From positions 1-64,000 of the forward strand of contig JBFWWT010000014.1 in the NCBI GenBank assembly GCA_050246035.1: a stretch of DNA of 64,000 nt, read 5' to 3'. This document shows positions 52,658-61,453 of this stretch, piece after piece; within the stretch, counting starts at the first letter, position 1, and every line of letters starts with the position of its first letter. The notes beneath the pieces were generated by a model. It ran no database searches and had not been told where the DNA came from. It saw only the letters and a list, made by a program, of their open reading frames with translations. The position numbers were made by a program, and so were the translations under genes. Source of the DNA: JAABQT01 sp050246035 (GTDB lineage: Bacteria > Pseudomonadota > Gammaproteobacteria > Burkholderiales > SG8-39).

Positions 52658-53187
52658 TGCCGCAGGACCTCACCGAGACGCCGCTCGACAGCGAGCAGGT
52701 CTTCGACGGGCGCCTGCTCAAGGTCTACCGCGACCGCGTGCGCCTGCCCGACGGCGCGACCTCGGTGCGCGAGTACATCCGCCACCCCGGGGCCGTCGCG
52801 GTCGTGGCGCTCTTCGACGACGGGCAGGTGCTCCTCGAGCGCCAGTTCCGCTACCCGCTGCGGCGCACCTTCGTCGAGATCCCCGCGGGCAAGCTCGAGC
52901 CGGGCGAGGACCACCTCGTCACCGGAAAGCGCGAGCTGCTGGAGGAGACGGGCTACGTGGCGCGCGAGTGGCGCAAGCTCGGGCAGATCCACAACGCCAT
53001 CGGCTACAGCGACGAGCTGATCGAGATCTGGCTCGCGCGCGGGCTGGAGAAGCGCGAGGCACGGCTCGCCGACGGCGAGTTCCTGGAGGTGTTTGCGCTG
53101 CCGCTCGCCGAGGCGCAGGCCATGGCGCGTGACGGGCGCATCACCGACGTGAAGACGGTGACCGGGCTGCTCTGGGTGACTGCCTAG
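52657..53187 (+). CDS. Nudix hydrolase (ADP-ribose pyrophosphatase type)
   Basis: 176 residues from a GTG at 52657 that shares a base with the nuoN stop (TAGTG), so it is coupled to complex I. The complete Nudix box spans about 78-100 (G-x5-E-x7-REL-x-EET-G, seen in GKLEPGE and KRELLEETGY). The preceding LERQFRYPLRRTFVEIPAG is typical of ADP-ribose pyrophosphatases (NudF/MutT family). Location after nuo hints at turnover of NAD-derived ADP-ribose. Convergent with nrdJ 4 nt away. Confidence 0.9.
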   Translation: MPQDLTETPLDSEQVFDGRLLKVYRDRVRLPDGATSVREYIRHPGAVAVVALFDDGQVLLERQFRYPLRRTFVEIPAGKLEPGEDHLVTGKRELLEETGYVAREWRKLGQIHNAIGYSDELIEIWLARGLEKREARLADGEFLEVFALPLAEAQAMARDGRITDVKTVTGLLWVTA

Positions 53188-53191
53188 CGGG

Positions 53192-56032
53192 CTAGCCGCA
53201 CACGCCCGTGTACCCGCAGGTAGTGCACCAGTCGCAGCCGTCCTTGCGGATCAGGGTGTGCGCGCCGCACTCCGGGCACTTCAGGCCCTGCATCACCGGC
53301 GCGGCGCCGGCCGGGGCCGCCTCCATCAGGCCCGCCGGGAGGAGCGACGCGCCATCCTCGGCGAGCAGCCCCAGCATCGCGTAGCGGTGCAGCACGAGCC
53401 GCGCCACGTACGAGACGGTGGACGGGTAGCTCTGCTGCTTGCGCGAGCCGGGCACGAAGGCGAGGAAGTCGCCGAGCGGCTCGGGGAAGTCGAGGAGCTT
53501 CTTCAGCTTCATGCCGATCCAGGCCGGATCGATCACGCGCATGTCCAGGGAGAGCAGCTTGCACAGGCCGTCGAGCGCGCGCGGGTACTCGCCGGAGAGC
53601 CAGATGGAGTAGGGGCGCGTGGTGCCGTCCGGGAGCGTGATCTCCTTCAGGCCGAGCACGAAATCGTCGCCGCTGCGCGGGTTGTGCACGTCCACGCTCC
53701 AGGACATCGTGCCGTCGGGTCCCGTCTTGGGCTCCTTCAGGCTGAACATCGCGTCGATGAGCGGGGTGACGCTCGCCGAGAAGGCGTCGGCCTGGCGCTC
53801 GCCGTCGAGGCCGCCGAGCTGCTCGACGCGCCAGCGCACGAGCTGCGCGAGCGCCGACACGACCGAGGGCATGTGGCGCTTCTCGCCGCGCGGCGGGAAG
53901 GGCATGTCGAACGCGTCGTCGCCCTGGGCCTTGGCCAGCGTGTCGAGCTTGAGGCGCAGCCAGGCGGGGTCGTTGGCCCGCATGTCCATGGACAGCGTCT
54001 TCGCCACCGCGCCCAGGCCGCGCGGCTGCTCGCTGCCGTTCACCCAGACCTCGAAGGCGTGCGGCGCGCCGTTCTCCGCTTCGCCGACGAACACGGCGAA
54101 ATGGTGCCGCGGGTGCTCGATCATGTAGGTCCAGGACAGATTGCCCGCCGCGAACTCGGGCCGCCCCGGCCAGCGCAGGCTGGCCAGCACCGGCTCGGGC
54201 GCCTTGGCGATGCGGATGCGACGGTTGACGTCGTCCTCGACGAAGTCCTGGGGCTTGTCCACGGAGAGCACCGCGCCGAGCACCTTGTTCGGGCGGTACG
54301 TGGCGAGCCCTTTGAGGCCGGACTTCCACGCGGCCAGGTACAGGTCCTTGAAATCGCCGTAGGGGTAGTCCTCCGGCACGTTCACGGTCTTGGAGATGCT
54401 GGTGTCGATGTAGGGGGCGACGGCCGCCACCATGCGCTCGTGGGCCATCGCGCTCAGCTCGAGCGCGGTGACGAAGTAGGGCGGCAGGGCCTGCATGTCC
54501 CCGCCGGCCGCCTTGTGGCGGCGCCAGGCGTGGTCCTCGACCGGGAACTCCTGCAGGCTGCCGTCGGGCATGCGCTTCTTGCGCGTGTAGGTCCAGGAGA
54601 ACGGCGGCTCGATGCCGTTGGAGGCGTTGTCGGCGAAGGCGAGGCTGATCGTGCCCGTGGGGGCGATGGACAGCAGGTGCGAGTTGCGCAGGCCGTGCTC
54701 GCGGATCTTCGCTTTCAGCTCCTCGGGCAGCCGCGCGGCGAAGCTCGCGCCCGTGAGGTACAGGTCGGCATTGAACAGCGGAAAGGCGCCGCGCTCCCTG
54801 GCCAGCTCCACCGATCCGGCATAGGCGCGATTGCGCATCGCCTCGGCGATGCGCGCGGCCATGGCGCGCGCGGCGTCGCTGTCGTAGTGCAGCCGGAGCA
54901 TGATGAGCGCGTCGCCGAGCCCCGTGAACCCCAGGCCGACGCGGCGCTTGGCCATCGCCTCGCGCCGCTGCGCCTCCAGCGGCCAGGCCGTGACCTCGAG
55001 CACGTTGTCCAGCATGCGCACGGCGACTTCCGCGACCTTGCCGAAGGCCTCGAAGTCGAACGACGCCGCCTCCGAGAAGGGCTGGCGCACGAAGCGCGTG
55101 AGGTCGATCGAGCCCAGGCAGCAGCAGCCGTAGGGCGGCAGCGGCTGCTCGGCGCAGGGATTGGTCGCCTCGATCGTCTCGCAGTAATGGAGGTTGTTGT
55201 CGCGGTTGATGCGGTCGAGGAAGAGGATGCCCGGCTCGGCGTGGTCGTACGTCGAGCGCATGATCTGGTCCCACAGGGCGCGCGCGCGCACCCGGCGGTA
55301 CACCCAGAGCCCGTCGTCGCGCAGCCGCACGCCATCCGCCGGCCAGGGCTTGGCCTTGTGCACGAGCTCCACCTCGGCGTCGGCCTCCACCGCCTGCATG
55401 AACGCGTCGGTCACGCCCACCGAGATGTTGAAGTTGGCGAGGTCGCCCCGGTCCTTGGCGTGAATGAACTCCTCGATGTCCGGGTGGTCGCAGCGCAGCA
55501 CGCCCATCTGCGCCCCGCGGCGCGCGCCGGCCGACTCGACCGTCTCGCAGGAGCGGTCGAACACGCGCATGTAGGACACCGGGCCGCTCGCGCGTGAATG
55601 CGTGCCCTTCACCTCGGCGCCCTTCGGCCGGATGGAGGAGAAGTCGTAGCCGACGCCGCCGCCCCGGCGCATGGTCTCGGCCGCTTCCTGCAGCGCCGTG
55701 TAGATCCCGGGCTTGCCGTCGATCAGCTCCGAGATGGAGTCGCCCACCGGCTGCACGAAGCAGTTGATGAGCGTCGCCTGCAGCTGCACCCCGGCTGCCG
55801 AATTGATGCGTCCCGCGGGAATGAAGCCGTCTTCCTGCGCCTGCAGGAAGCGCCGCTCCCAGGCCGCGCGCTTCGCCTCGGGCTCGGCCTGCGCGAGGGC
55901 GCGCGCCACGCGCCGGCGCACCTCCTCGATCGAGGATTCGGCGCCCTTGGCGTACTTCTCGAGGAGCGCGTCGCGGCAGATCTCCTGCGGGGCGAGCGCC
56001 GGGGGCGAGGGGGCGAGAGCTTGGGTGCTCAT
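53192..56032 (-). CDS. nrdJ: Class II (adenosylcobalamin-dependent) ribonucleotide reductase
   Basis: 946 residues. Makes deoxyribonucleotides independently of oxygen using coenzyme B12. Evidence: substrate-site TLINCFVQPVGDSI with the first active-site Cys, GGGVGYDFSSIRPKG, radical-site NPCAEQPLPPYGCC, and SIAPTGTISLAFADNASNGIEPPFSW. Residues about 620-890 contain two copies of a domain sharing a (L/G)AVAKTLSMDMRANDPAWLRLKL / LCKLLSLDMRVIDPAWIGMKL core. The C-terminus is a zinc ribbon (CPECGAHTLIRKDGCDWCTTCGYTGVCG region, 920-946). No cobalamin riboswitch is seen upstream. A LexA-like box ends 7 nt before the ATG. Confidence 0.95.
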   Translation of the reverse strand: MSTQALAPSPPALAPQEICRDALLEKYAKGAESSIEEVRRRVARALAQAEPEAKRAAWERRFLQAQEDGFIPAGRINSAAGVQLQATLINCFVQPVGDSISELIDGKPGIYTALQEAAETMRRGGGVGYDFSSIRPKGAEVKGTHSRASGPVSYMRVFDRSCETVESAGARRGAQMGVLRCDHPDIEEFIHAKDRGDLANFNISVGVTDAFMQAVEADAEVELVHKAKPWPADGVRLRDDGLWVYRRVRARALWDQIMRSTYDHAEPGILFLDRINRDNNLHYCETIEATNPCAEQPLPPYGCCCLGSIDLTRFVRQPFSEAASFDFEAFGKVAEVAVRMLDNVLEVTAWPLEAQRREAMAKRRVGLGFTGLGDALIMLRLHYDSDAARAMAARIAEAMRNRAYAGSVELARERGAFPLFNADLYLTGASFAARLPEELKAKIREHGLRNSHLLSIAPTGTISLAFADNASNGIEPPFSWTYTRKKRMPDGSLQEFPVEDHAWRRHKAAGGDMQALPPYFVTALELSAMAHERMVAAVAPYIDTSISKTVNVPEDYPYGDFKDLYLAAWKSGLKGLATYRPNKVLGAVLSVDKPQDFVEDDVNRRIRIAKAPEPVLASLRWPGRPEFAAGNLSWTYMIEHPRHHFAVFVGEAENGAPHAFEVWVNGSEQPRGLGAVAKTLSMDMRANDPAWLRLKLDTLAKAQGDDAFDMPFPPRGEKRHMPSVVSALAQLVRWRVEQLGGLDGERQADAFSASVTPLIDAMFSLKEPKTGPDGTMSWSVDVHNPRSGDDFVLGLKEITLPDGTTRPYSIWLSGEYPRALDGLCKLLSLDMRVIDPAWIGMKLKKLLDFPEPLGDFLAFVPGSRKQQSYPSTVSYVARLVLHRYAMLGLLAEDGASLLPAGLMEAAPAGAAPVMQGLKCPECGAHTLIRKDGCDWCTTCGYTGVCG

Positions 56033-56035
56033 GCG

Positions 56036-56779
56036 TCAGCTGCTTTTATATACAGTATTGTCGCCCTGCCGGGCGCCCGCGGCAAGCGCCGTTTCGCCCC
56101 CCTCCTGGCGCGCGCGCTTGAGCAGGTCGGCCACCTCGGCGTGGCCCGCGCGCAGGGCGAGCTCCACGGCGGTGTCGCCTTCGCGCGTGGTGAGCGACGC
56201 ATCGGCGCCGCCGGCGAGCAGCGCCCCGACCATGAGCGGATTGCCCTTCATCGCCGCGTAGGCGAGGGGCGTATAGCCGCTTTCGTGCTGCAGGTTGGGA
56301 TCGACGTTCATCTGCAGCACCTTCTGGGCGTACGCCACGTTGTTGCGGTTGATGGCGTAGAAGAGGGCGCGTATGGCTTCGGGGCTGCGCTCCTTGGGCC
56401 GCGGCTCCAGGCCGGTGGGCAGCAGCCCGATCACGTGATTGATGAGCGAGATGCCGATCATGGTGAGCAGCGCGAGGATCAGTGGCAGCCGCGAGATGCC
56501 GAAGCTCTCGGCCACCTGGTCGGGCATGTTGGCGCCGAGGATGAGGAGCACCACGGCGAGGAAGAAGAAGAACTTCAGGTACAGGAACAGCCCGACGATC
56601 GCCGCGCAGGCGAGCACGGCGACGAGAAGCTGGGGATCGAGCCCCAGGCCGCGCGCGTAGCCTGCGGGCAGGTTGGCGAGCACCGCGGTGAGGCCGATCA
56701 GGCCGAACAGCGCGATCTCCCGGATGCGGAGCCGGGTGAGCAGGTCGTCCTTGTCCACCGATTTCTCGATCACGGCCAC
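56036..56779 (-). CDS. Membrane-anchored ankyrin-repeat protein
   Basis: 247 residues from a GTG at 56779; GTG 56773 or the distant ATG 56863 are alternatives, but the latter overlaps the greB start. Three or four hydrophobic helices lie in the first 120 residues (IALFGLIGLTAVLANLPAGY, LLVAVLACAAIVGLFLYL, FFFFLAVVLLILG, LPLILALLTMIGISLINHVIG). About three ankyrin repeats follow (NLQHESGYTPLAYAAMKGNP, ASLTTREGDTAVELALRAGH), facing the cytosol or periplasm. Partners are unknown. The last codons contain the LexA-like box that serves nrdJ, and the nrdJ ATG is only 3 nt past its stop. Confidence 0.75.
   Translation of the reverse strand: MAVIEKSVDKDDLLTRLRIREIALFGLIGLTAVLANLPAGYARGLGLDPQLLVAVLACAAIVGLFLYLKFFFFLAVVLLILGANMPDQVAESFGISRLPLILALLTMIGISLINHVIGLLPTGLEPRPKERSPEAIRALFYAINRNNVAYAQKVLQMNVDPNLQHESGYTPLAYAAMKGNPLMVGALLAGGADASLTTREGDTAVELALRAGHAEVADLLKRARQEGGETALAAGARQGDNTVYKSS
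56040..56055 (-). promoter_or_regulatory. LexA-like SOS box at the nrdJ promoter
   Basis: Minus strand CTGTATATAAAAGCAG (56055-56040) fits CTG-N10-CAG exactly and matches the first half of the E. coli LexA consensus perfectly. It overlaps the AT-rich -10 region, 7 nt before the nrdJ ATG, and lies within the last codons of the ankyrin gene. An NrdR box is an alternative reading, but the usual tandem pair is missing. Confidence 0.6.
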
Positions 56780-56846
56780 GGTCGTTCCCGGCGAGGCGGA
56801 AGATGGCCCGATTCTGGGCAAGCCTCCGCCGCGTGGCAAGCGCGCG

Positions 56847-56852
56847 TAGAAT
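56847..56852 (+). promoter_or_regulatory. -10 element of greB
   Basis: TAGAAT lies 9 nt before the greB ATG with no Shine-Dalgarno between. This predicts a start point within about three bases of the initiation codon. Confidence 0.5.
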
Positions 56853-56861
56853 GCGGTCGGC

Positions 56862-57410
56862 ATGTCGAAAGCCTTCGTACGCGAATCCGGCGCCGAGGAA
56901 GAGGCCGCAGCGCCCGCGCCGCAGAGCCCTGCCGGCCGGAACTACATCACGCCCGCGGGCTTCGCGCGGCTGCGCGCCGAGCTCCGGCAGCTGATCGAGG
57001 TCGAGCGTCCGGAAGTGGTGCGCACGGTCTCCTGGGCCGCCTCGAACGGCGATCGCTCCGAGAACGGCGACTATCTCTACGGCAAGCGCCGGCTGCGCGA
57101 GATCGACCGCCGCGTGCGCTTCCTCATCAAGCGCCTCGAGAGCGCGACCGTCGTCGACAACGCGGGGCGCGACACGGACCAGGTGTTCTTCGGCGCTTCG
57201 GTGCGCGTGTGCGCGCGCGACGGCGTCGAGCGCACGCTCGCCATCGTCGGCGCCGACGAGGTCGATGCCGCGCGCGGCCGCGTGTCCTGGATTTCGCCCG
57301 TGGCGCGCGCGCTGCTCAAGGCGCGCGCCGGCGAGGTGGTGACGCTCGCCACGCCGGGCGGTCGGGAGGAGCTGGAGATCGTCGACGTGAGCTATCCGGT
57401 CATCGACTGA
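56862..57410 (+). CDS. greB: Transcription elongation factor GreB
   Basis: 182 residues. The coiled-coil tip motif ASNGDRSENGDYLYGKRRLREIDRRVRFL is the GreB version (basic and DYLYGK) that separates it from GreA at 17569. An Ala/Pro/Glu-rich N-terminal extension of about 25 residues precedes the domain. The C-terminal domain ends EVVTLATPGGREELEIVDVSYPVID. GreB rescues deeply backtracked RNA polymerase. Its ATG and an in-frame ATG of the ankyrin reading overlap on opposite strands. Confidence 0.95.
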   Translation: MSKAFVRESGAEEEAAAPAPQSPAGRNYITPAGFARLRAELRQLIEVERPEVVRTVSWAASNGDRSENGDYLYGKRRLREIDRRVRFLIKRLESATVVDNAGRDTDQVFFGASVRVCARDGVERTLAIVGADEVDAARGRVSWISPVARALLKARAGEVVTLATPGGREELEIVDVSYPVID

Positions 57411-57434
57411 AACGACGCGAAAGGGGAACGGTTC

Positions 57435-57815
57435 ATGAGCATGCTGCAGGAGTTCAAGAGCTTCGCGATGAAGGGCAACGTCGTCGACCTCGCGGTCGGC
57501 GTGGTCATCGGCGCGGCGTTCGGCAAGATCGTCGCCTCGCTGGTGGGCGACGTGATCATGCCGGTGGTGGGCGTTCTCGTCGGCGGCGTCGATTTCAGCG
57601 GGCTGTCGGTGCAGGTGGGCTCGGCGAGCATCGCCTACGGCAAGTTCGTGCAGACCTGCGTGGATTTCCTCATCATCGCCTGGGCGATCTTCATCGCGGT
57701 GAAGCTGATCAACCGCCTGCGCCGCGAGGAGCCCGCCGCGCCCGCCGCGCCCGCCGCGCCGCCGCGCCAGGAGGTGCTGCTGGAGGAGATCCGCGACCTG
57801 CTGAAGAAGGGCTAG
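57435..57815 (+). CDS. mscL: Large-conductance mechanosensitive channel MscL
   Basis: 126 residues (E. coli 136). N-terminal FKSFAMKGNVVDLAVGVVIGAAFGKIVASLVGDVIMPVVG is the pore-lining helix; the second helix is FLIIAWAIFIAVKLINRL. A Pro/Ala linker and the C-terminal helix VLLEEIRDLLKKG follow. It opens under membrane tension to release solutes on osmotic downshift. AAAGGGGA provides the ribosome site. It is convergent with the M16 protease gene 3 nt away. Confidence 0.97.
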   Translation: MSMLQEFKSFAMKGNVVDLAVGVVIGAAFGKIVASLVGDVIMPVVGVLVGGVDFSGLSVQVGSASIAYGKFVQTCVDFLIIAWAIFIAVKLINRLRREEPAAPAAPAAPPRQEVLLEEIRDLLKKG

Positions 57816-57818
57816 CGG

Positions 57819-60503
57819 CTAGCGGAAGTCGCCGGCCACGACCGTCGACAGCCGACCGAGGTCGAGGTGGCGCGCAAGCGCCGCGCGCACCTCGGCCGGC
57901 GTGAGCGCGGCGATGCGGCGCTCCAGCTCGACGTCCCAGCCGAACGTGCGGCCCAGGTAGGCGTAGCGTACGAGGCGCGCGGCAAGCGCGTCGTCCTGCG
58001 TGCGCGCCAGGTGGCGCGCCTCGAGCAGCCCCTTCTTCGCGGCCGCGACCTCCTCCTCGCCGAATCCCTCGCGCAGCGCGCGCTCGAGCTCCTCGCGCAC
58101 GGCGCGCTCGACCCGCTCGCGGTTCTGCGGGGCGTAGATCGAAGACACCCAGAAATAGGCCACCGCATCGAGCGGGCTCGCCTGCAGCCAGGTGTAGGTG
58201 CTGTAGGACAGACCCTCCTTCTCGCGGATGCGCTGCGGCAGCCGCGCGGTCGACGAGCCGCCGAGGAGCTGGTTGGCGAGCACCAGGGCGGCGAAGTCCG
58301 GATCCGTGTCGCTGAGCCGCAGGCCGAGGCCCGCGCGCAGGACGGCGTTCGCCTTGTCCGGCGTGGCGAGCCTGCGCTCGATCGCGGGCTGCTCGCCGAG
58401 CCGCTGCGGGATGCGCGCGTAAGGCGCGGGGCTCTTCCAGTCCCCGAGCAGGCGCTCGAGCAGGGTCGCAAGCCCGGCGGCGTCGAAATCGCCCACCGCG
58501 GAGACGCTCGCGCCCGTCGCGCCGACGAGCTCGCGGTGGCAGCCGCGCGCCTCTTCCAGCGTCGCACGCTCCAGCGCGGCGATGCGCTCCTCGAGCGAGG
58601 GCGTGTAGCGCCAGTGACCCGGCGGATAGGGCTGCAGGTGCCGGCGCAGCGCCAGGCTGGCGAGCGAGCCCGGGTCGCTGCGCTCGGCCTGGGCCTGCGT
58701 GAGCTTGCTGCGGCGCAGCTCCTCGAACTCGGCGTCGGGGAATGACGGCTCGCGCAGCACCTCGGCGACCAGCCCGAGCGCCTCGGCGAGGTGTTTCCGG
58801 CGCGTCTCCAGCGTCGCCCCGGTCGCGTCGACGTTGACGGTGGCCTGCAGGCGCTCGAAGGCGTCGCGCAGCTCGGCGCGCGAGCGCCGCTGCGTGCCGC
58901 GCATCAGCATGTCGCCGGCGAGCTCGCAGGCGAGGGCGCGCCCGCGCGTGCTTTCCTCGTCGCCCCAGTGCAGGTCGATGCGCACGACGACCGTTTCGCC
59001 GCGCGTGCTCTTCGGCAGGAGCTCGGCGCGCAGGCCGTTGGCGAGCGTGCGCCGCACGAGCCGCGCCTCGATGTTGCCCGGCGAGGGGTCGAATGCCTCG
59101 CCGGCGCGCATCGCCTCGCCGCCCTTGTAGCCGGCGAGCGTCGACGCCAGGTCGGGCACGGGCGGAATCGCGGCGCGCTCGGGCGCCGCCGTCGGCACGA
59201 ACAGCCCGAGCACGCGGTTGGCCGGCTTGAGGTAGGCCTCGGCCACGCGCTGCACGTCCGCGGTCGTCACCGCGCGCAGCCGGTCGCGGTACAGGAAGTA
59301 CAGGCGCCAGTCGCCCAGCGCGTGGAACTCGGCGAGCGCCATGACAAGCTGGCGCGCGTCCAGCCGCGCCTTGTCCATCTCGTTCACGAGCCGGACGCGC
59401 GCGCGCTCGACTTCCTCGTCGCGCAGCGGGTCGGCGCCGACGCCGTCCAGCACGGCGAGCAGCGCTGCGCGCGCGTCCTCGAGCGCGCCGTCCTTCGGCA
59501 GGGTGGCGCCGAAGACGACGTAGCCGGGGTCGTGCAGCGCGCGCTCGAACCCCCACGCGGCGCTCGCCAGCCCCTTTTGCACGAGCGCCCGGTGCAGGCG
59601 CCCCTGCGGCGCCGCGCGCATCGTCTCCACCAGCACCTCGAGGGCCGGGAAGTCGGCGTGGCCGGCAGCCGGTGTGCGGTACAGCGCCGCCGCCATCGGC
59701 GTGTCGCCGGTGCGGCGCAGCGTCACGCTGCGCTCGCCGTCCTGCGTCGGCTCTTCGGTGTAGAGCGCCGGGAGCTTGCGTGCGGGGCGCGGGATCGCGC
59801 CGAAGTGCTTCGCAGCGAGCGCGAGCGCGCGCCGCGGCTCGAAGCGTCCGCCGATCACGAGCAGGGCGTTGTCGGGCTGGTACCAGGTGCGATAGAAGGC
59901 GCGCAACCGCTCGATCGGCACGGACTCGATGTCCGAGCGCGCGCCGATGATCGCATAGCCGTAATTGTGCCAGGCGAACGCGAGGCGCTGCATGCGCTGC
60001 AGCAGGACGCTGCCCGGGTTGTTCTCGCCCATCTCGAACTCATTGCGCACCACGGTCATCTCGGAGTCGAGGTCGGACTGGCGCACGAAGGCGTTCACCA
60101 TGCGGTCGGCCTCCATGGCGAGCGCCCACTCGAGGTTGTCGCCGGCGGCGGGCAGCGTCTCGAAGTAATTGGTGCGGTCGTGCGAGGTGGTGCCGTTCCA
60201 GCGCGCGCCCCGGCGCGCGAACTCCTCCTTCACGTCCGGGTGGCGCTTCGAGCCCTTGAACAGCAGGTGCTCGAGCAGGTGCGCCATGCCCTTCTCGCCG
60301 TAGCCTTCGTGCCGCGAGCCGACCAGGTAGGTGACGTGCACGGTGACCGTGTCGGCGCTCGCGTCGGGCACGAGCAGCAGGCGCAGGCCGTTCGCGAGCC
60401 GGTATTCGGCCACGCCCTCCACCTCGGCGACCGGGCGCGGCAGGTCCGCCGCGGCCGCGGGCAGGGCGAGGACGAGCAGCAGGAGCGCGAGGAGTCGCTT
60501 CAC
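57819..60503 (-). CDS. M16-family zinc metalloprotease (pitrilysin-like), secreted
   Basis: 894 residues. Signal peptide 1-19 (LLALLLLVLALPAAAA). The inverted zinc motif HLLEH (75-79) with a distal Glu in ALAMEADRMVNAFV is intact, so the N-terminal M16 unit should be active. The second half (from about 470) is a catalytically inactive M16 repeat, the usual clamshell layout, ending in a QLLGGSSTARLPQRIREKEGLSYSTYTW segment typical of the inactive domain. It likely degrades peptides in the periplasm. Substrates are unknown. It follows a Cys-rich small gene on the same strand after 61 nt. Confidence 0.92.
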   Translation of the reverse strand: MKRLLALLLLVLALPAAAADLPRPVAEVEGVAEYRLANGLRLLLVPDASADTVTVHVTYLVGSRHEGYGEKGMAHLLEHLLFKGSKRHPDVKEEFARRGARWNGTTSHDRTNYFETLPAAGDNLEWALAMEADRMVNAFVRQSDLDSEMTVVRNEFEMGENNPGSVLLQRMQRLAFAWHNYGYAIIGARSDIESVPIERLRAFYRTWYQPDNALLVIGGRFEPRRALALAAKHFGAIPRPARKLPALYTEEPTQDGERSVTLRRTGDTPMAAALYRTPAAGHADFPALEVLVETMRAAPQGRLHRALVQKGLASAAWGFERALHDPGYVVFGATLPKDGALEDARAALLAVLDGVGADPLRDEEVERARVRLVNEMDKARLDARQLVMALAEFHALGDWRLYFLYRDRLRAVTTADVQRVAEAYLKPANRVLGLFVPTAAPERAAIPPVPDLASTLAGYKGGEAMRAGEAFDPSPGNIEARLVRRTLANGLRAELLPKSTRGETVVVRIDLHWGDEESTRGRALACELAGDMLMRGTQRRSRAELRDAFERLQATVNVDATGATLETRRKHLAEALGLVAEVLREPSFPDAEFEELRRSKLTQAQAERSDPGSLASLALRRHLQPYPPGHWRYTPSLEERIAALERATLEEARGCHRELVGATGASVSAVGDFDAAGLATLLERLLGDWKSPAPYARIPQRLGEQPAIERRLATPDKANAVLRAGLGLRLSDTDPDFAALVLANQLLGGSSTARLPQRIREKEGLSYSTYTWLQASPLDAVAYFWVSSIYAPQNRERVERAVREELERALREGFGEEEVAAAKKGLLEARHLARTQDDALAARLVRYAYLGRTFGWDVELERRIAALTPAEVRAALARHLDLGRLSTVVAGDFR

Positions 60504-60564
60504 GGCAGAGTCGGCGGGGGAGTCGAGCGTTGGAGCGCCGGGCGGCGCAAAGGTTCAGCGGCGC

Positions 60565-60900
60565 TCAGGAGCCTGGCACGGGGCCGAGCTTCTTGTACTC
60601 CTCGCGCATGCAGTCGCGCAGCGCCGTGCCCTGGCGCCCCTTGCAGGCCTCCAGCACGAGGTCGCGGCGCTCGGCGTTGACGAAGTAGCGCTCCTCGCAG
60701 GCGGCGGGGTCGCGATTGTCCTTGCACAGCTCCCGCGCCATGCAGGCGCGCTGCTCGGCGTGCGGCGCGTAGCGGCATACGGCCGCGGCCTGGCGGAACT
60801 GCTCGCGGCCGGCGCGGTCGCGCGCGGTTTCCGCCTGCGCGGCGGGCAGCGCGGCGAGCAGGCCCGCGAGGACGGTCGCGAGGAAACCCGCGCGGATCAT
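60565..60900 (-). CDS. Small Cys-rich periplasmic protein, function unknown
   Basis: 111 residues from the ATG at 60900, overlapping the peroxiredoxin stop (ATGA). Signal peptide about 1-22 (LATVLAGLLAALPAAQA). The mature protein has six cysteines in spaced pairs (VCRYAPHAEQRACMARELC, PAACEERYF, EACKGRQGTALRDCMREEY), implying disulfides. The Cys-rich helical pattern recalls small periplasmic 'PsiF-like' proteins, but I cannot name a family. Coupling to a thiol peroxidase suggests a redox link. Confidence 0.7.
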   Translation of the reverse strand: MIRAGFLATVLAGLLAALPAAQAETARDRAGREQFRQAAAVCRYAPHAEQRACMARELCKDNRDPAACEERYFVNAERRDLVLEACKGRQGTALRDCMREEYKKLGPVPGS

Positions 60901-61406
60901 CCCAGCTGCTTGAGCAGCGTGTCGGCGTCGCTCACCTCGAACTTGCCGGGCGCCTCGACGTTGAGCTGCTTCACCACGCCGTCGTCCACCAGCATGGAGA
61001 AGCGCTGCATGCGCACCCCCATGCCCGCGTTGGTGCGGTCGATCTCCAGGCCGAGCGCCCGGGTCCACTGCGCGCTGCCGTCGCCGAGGAAGCGGATCCT
61101 GCCGAGCGCCTTCTGGTCGCGTCCCCAGTGCGCCATGACGAAGGCGTCGTTCACCGCCACGCACCAGATCTCGTCCACCTTCTTCGCCTTCAGCTTGTCG
61201 AAGTTCGCGAGGTAGCCCGGCACGTGCTTCGCCGAGCAGGTGGGCGTGTAGGCGCCCGGCAGGCCGAAGACGGCGATGCGCTTGCCTTTCGCCGCTTCGG
61301 CCACCTCGACGGGCTTGGGCGGCATCGCGCACTGCGTGTCGCCGTCGAACTCGGTGGATTCGAGGAGCTTGCCGTCGGGGAGGCGGTCGCCGACCTTGAT
61401 CGTCAT
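60897..61406 (-). CDS. Peroxiredoxin (Prx5-like)
   Basis: 169 residues from the ATG at 61406, with AGAGGAAA as ribosome site. The peroxidatic Cys is C57 in LPGAYTPTCSAKHVPGY. The following VDEIWCVAVNDAFVMAHWGRD contains a second Cys, typical of Prx5/hybrid-type peroxiredoxins without the glutaredoxin domain. It reduces hydroperoxides using glutathione or thioredoxin. No OxyR-type control can be judged from the 47-nt upstream gap. Confidence 0.93.
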   Translation of the reverse strand: MTIKVGDRLPDGKLLESTEFDGDTQCAMPPKPVEVAEAAKGKRIAVFGLPGAYTPTCSAKHVPGYLANFDKLKAKKVDEIWCVAVNDAFVMAHWGRDQKALGRIRFLGDGSAQWTRALGLEIDRTNAGMGVRMQRFSMLVDDGVVKQLNVEAPGKFEVSDADTLLKQLG

Positions 61407-61453
61407 GGGGTTTCCTCTGCGGGGTTGCGTCTGTCGAGGGCGCCGATGATAAC

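Noticed and set aside
53180..53200. Bidirectional terminator between the Nudix gene and nrdJ
   Set aside because: A short CTAG-CGGG-CTAG repeat is present but too small and without T runs; no support as a terminator.
56033..56080. Cobalamin riboswitch or tandem NrdR boxes before nrdJ
   Set aside because: Only 3 nt separate nrdJ from the ankyrin gene; no B12-box sequence is seen and only one AT-rich palindrome is present.
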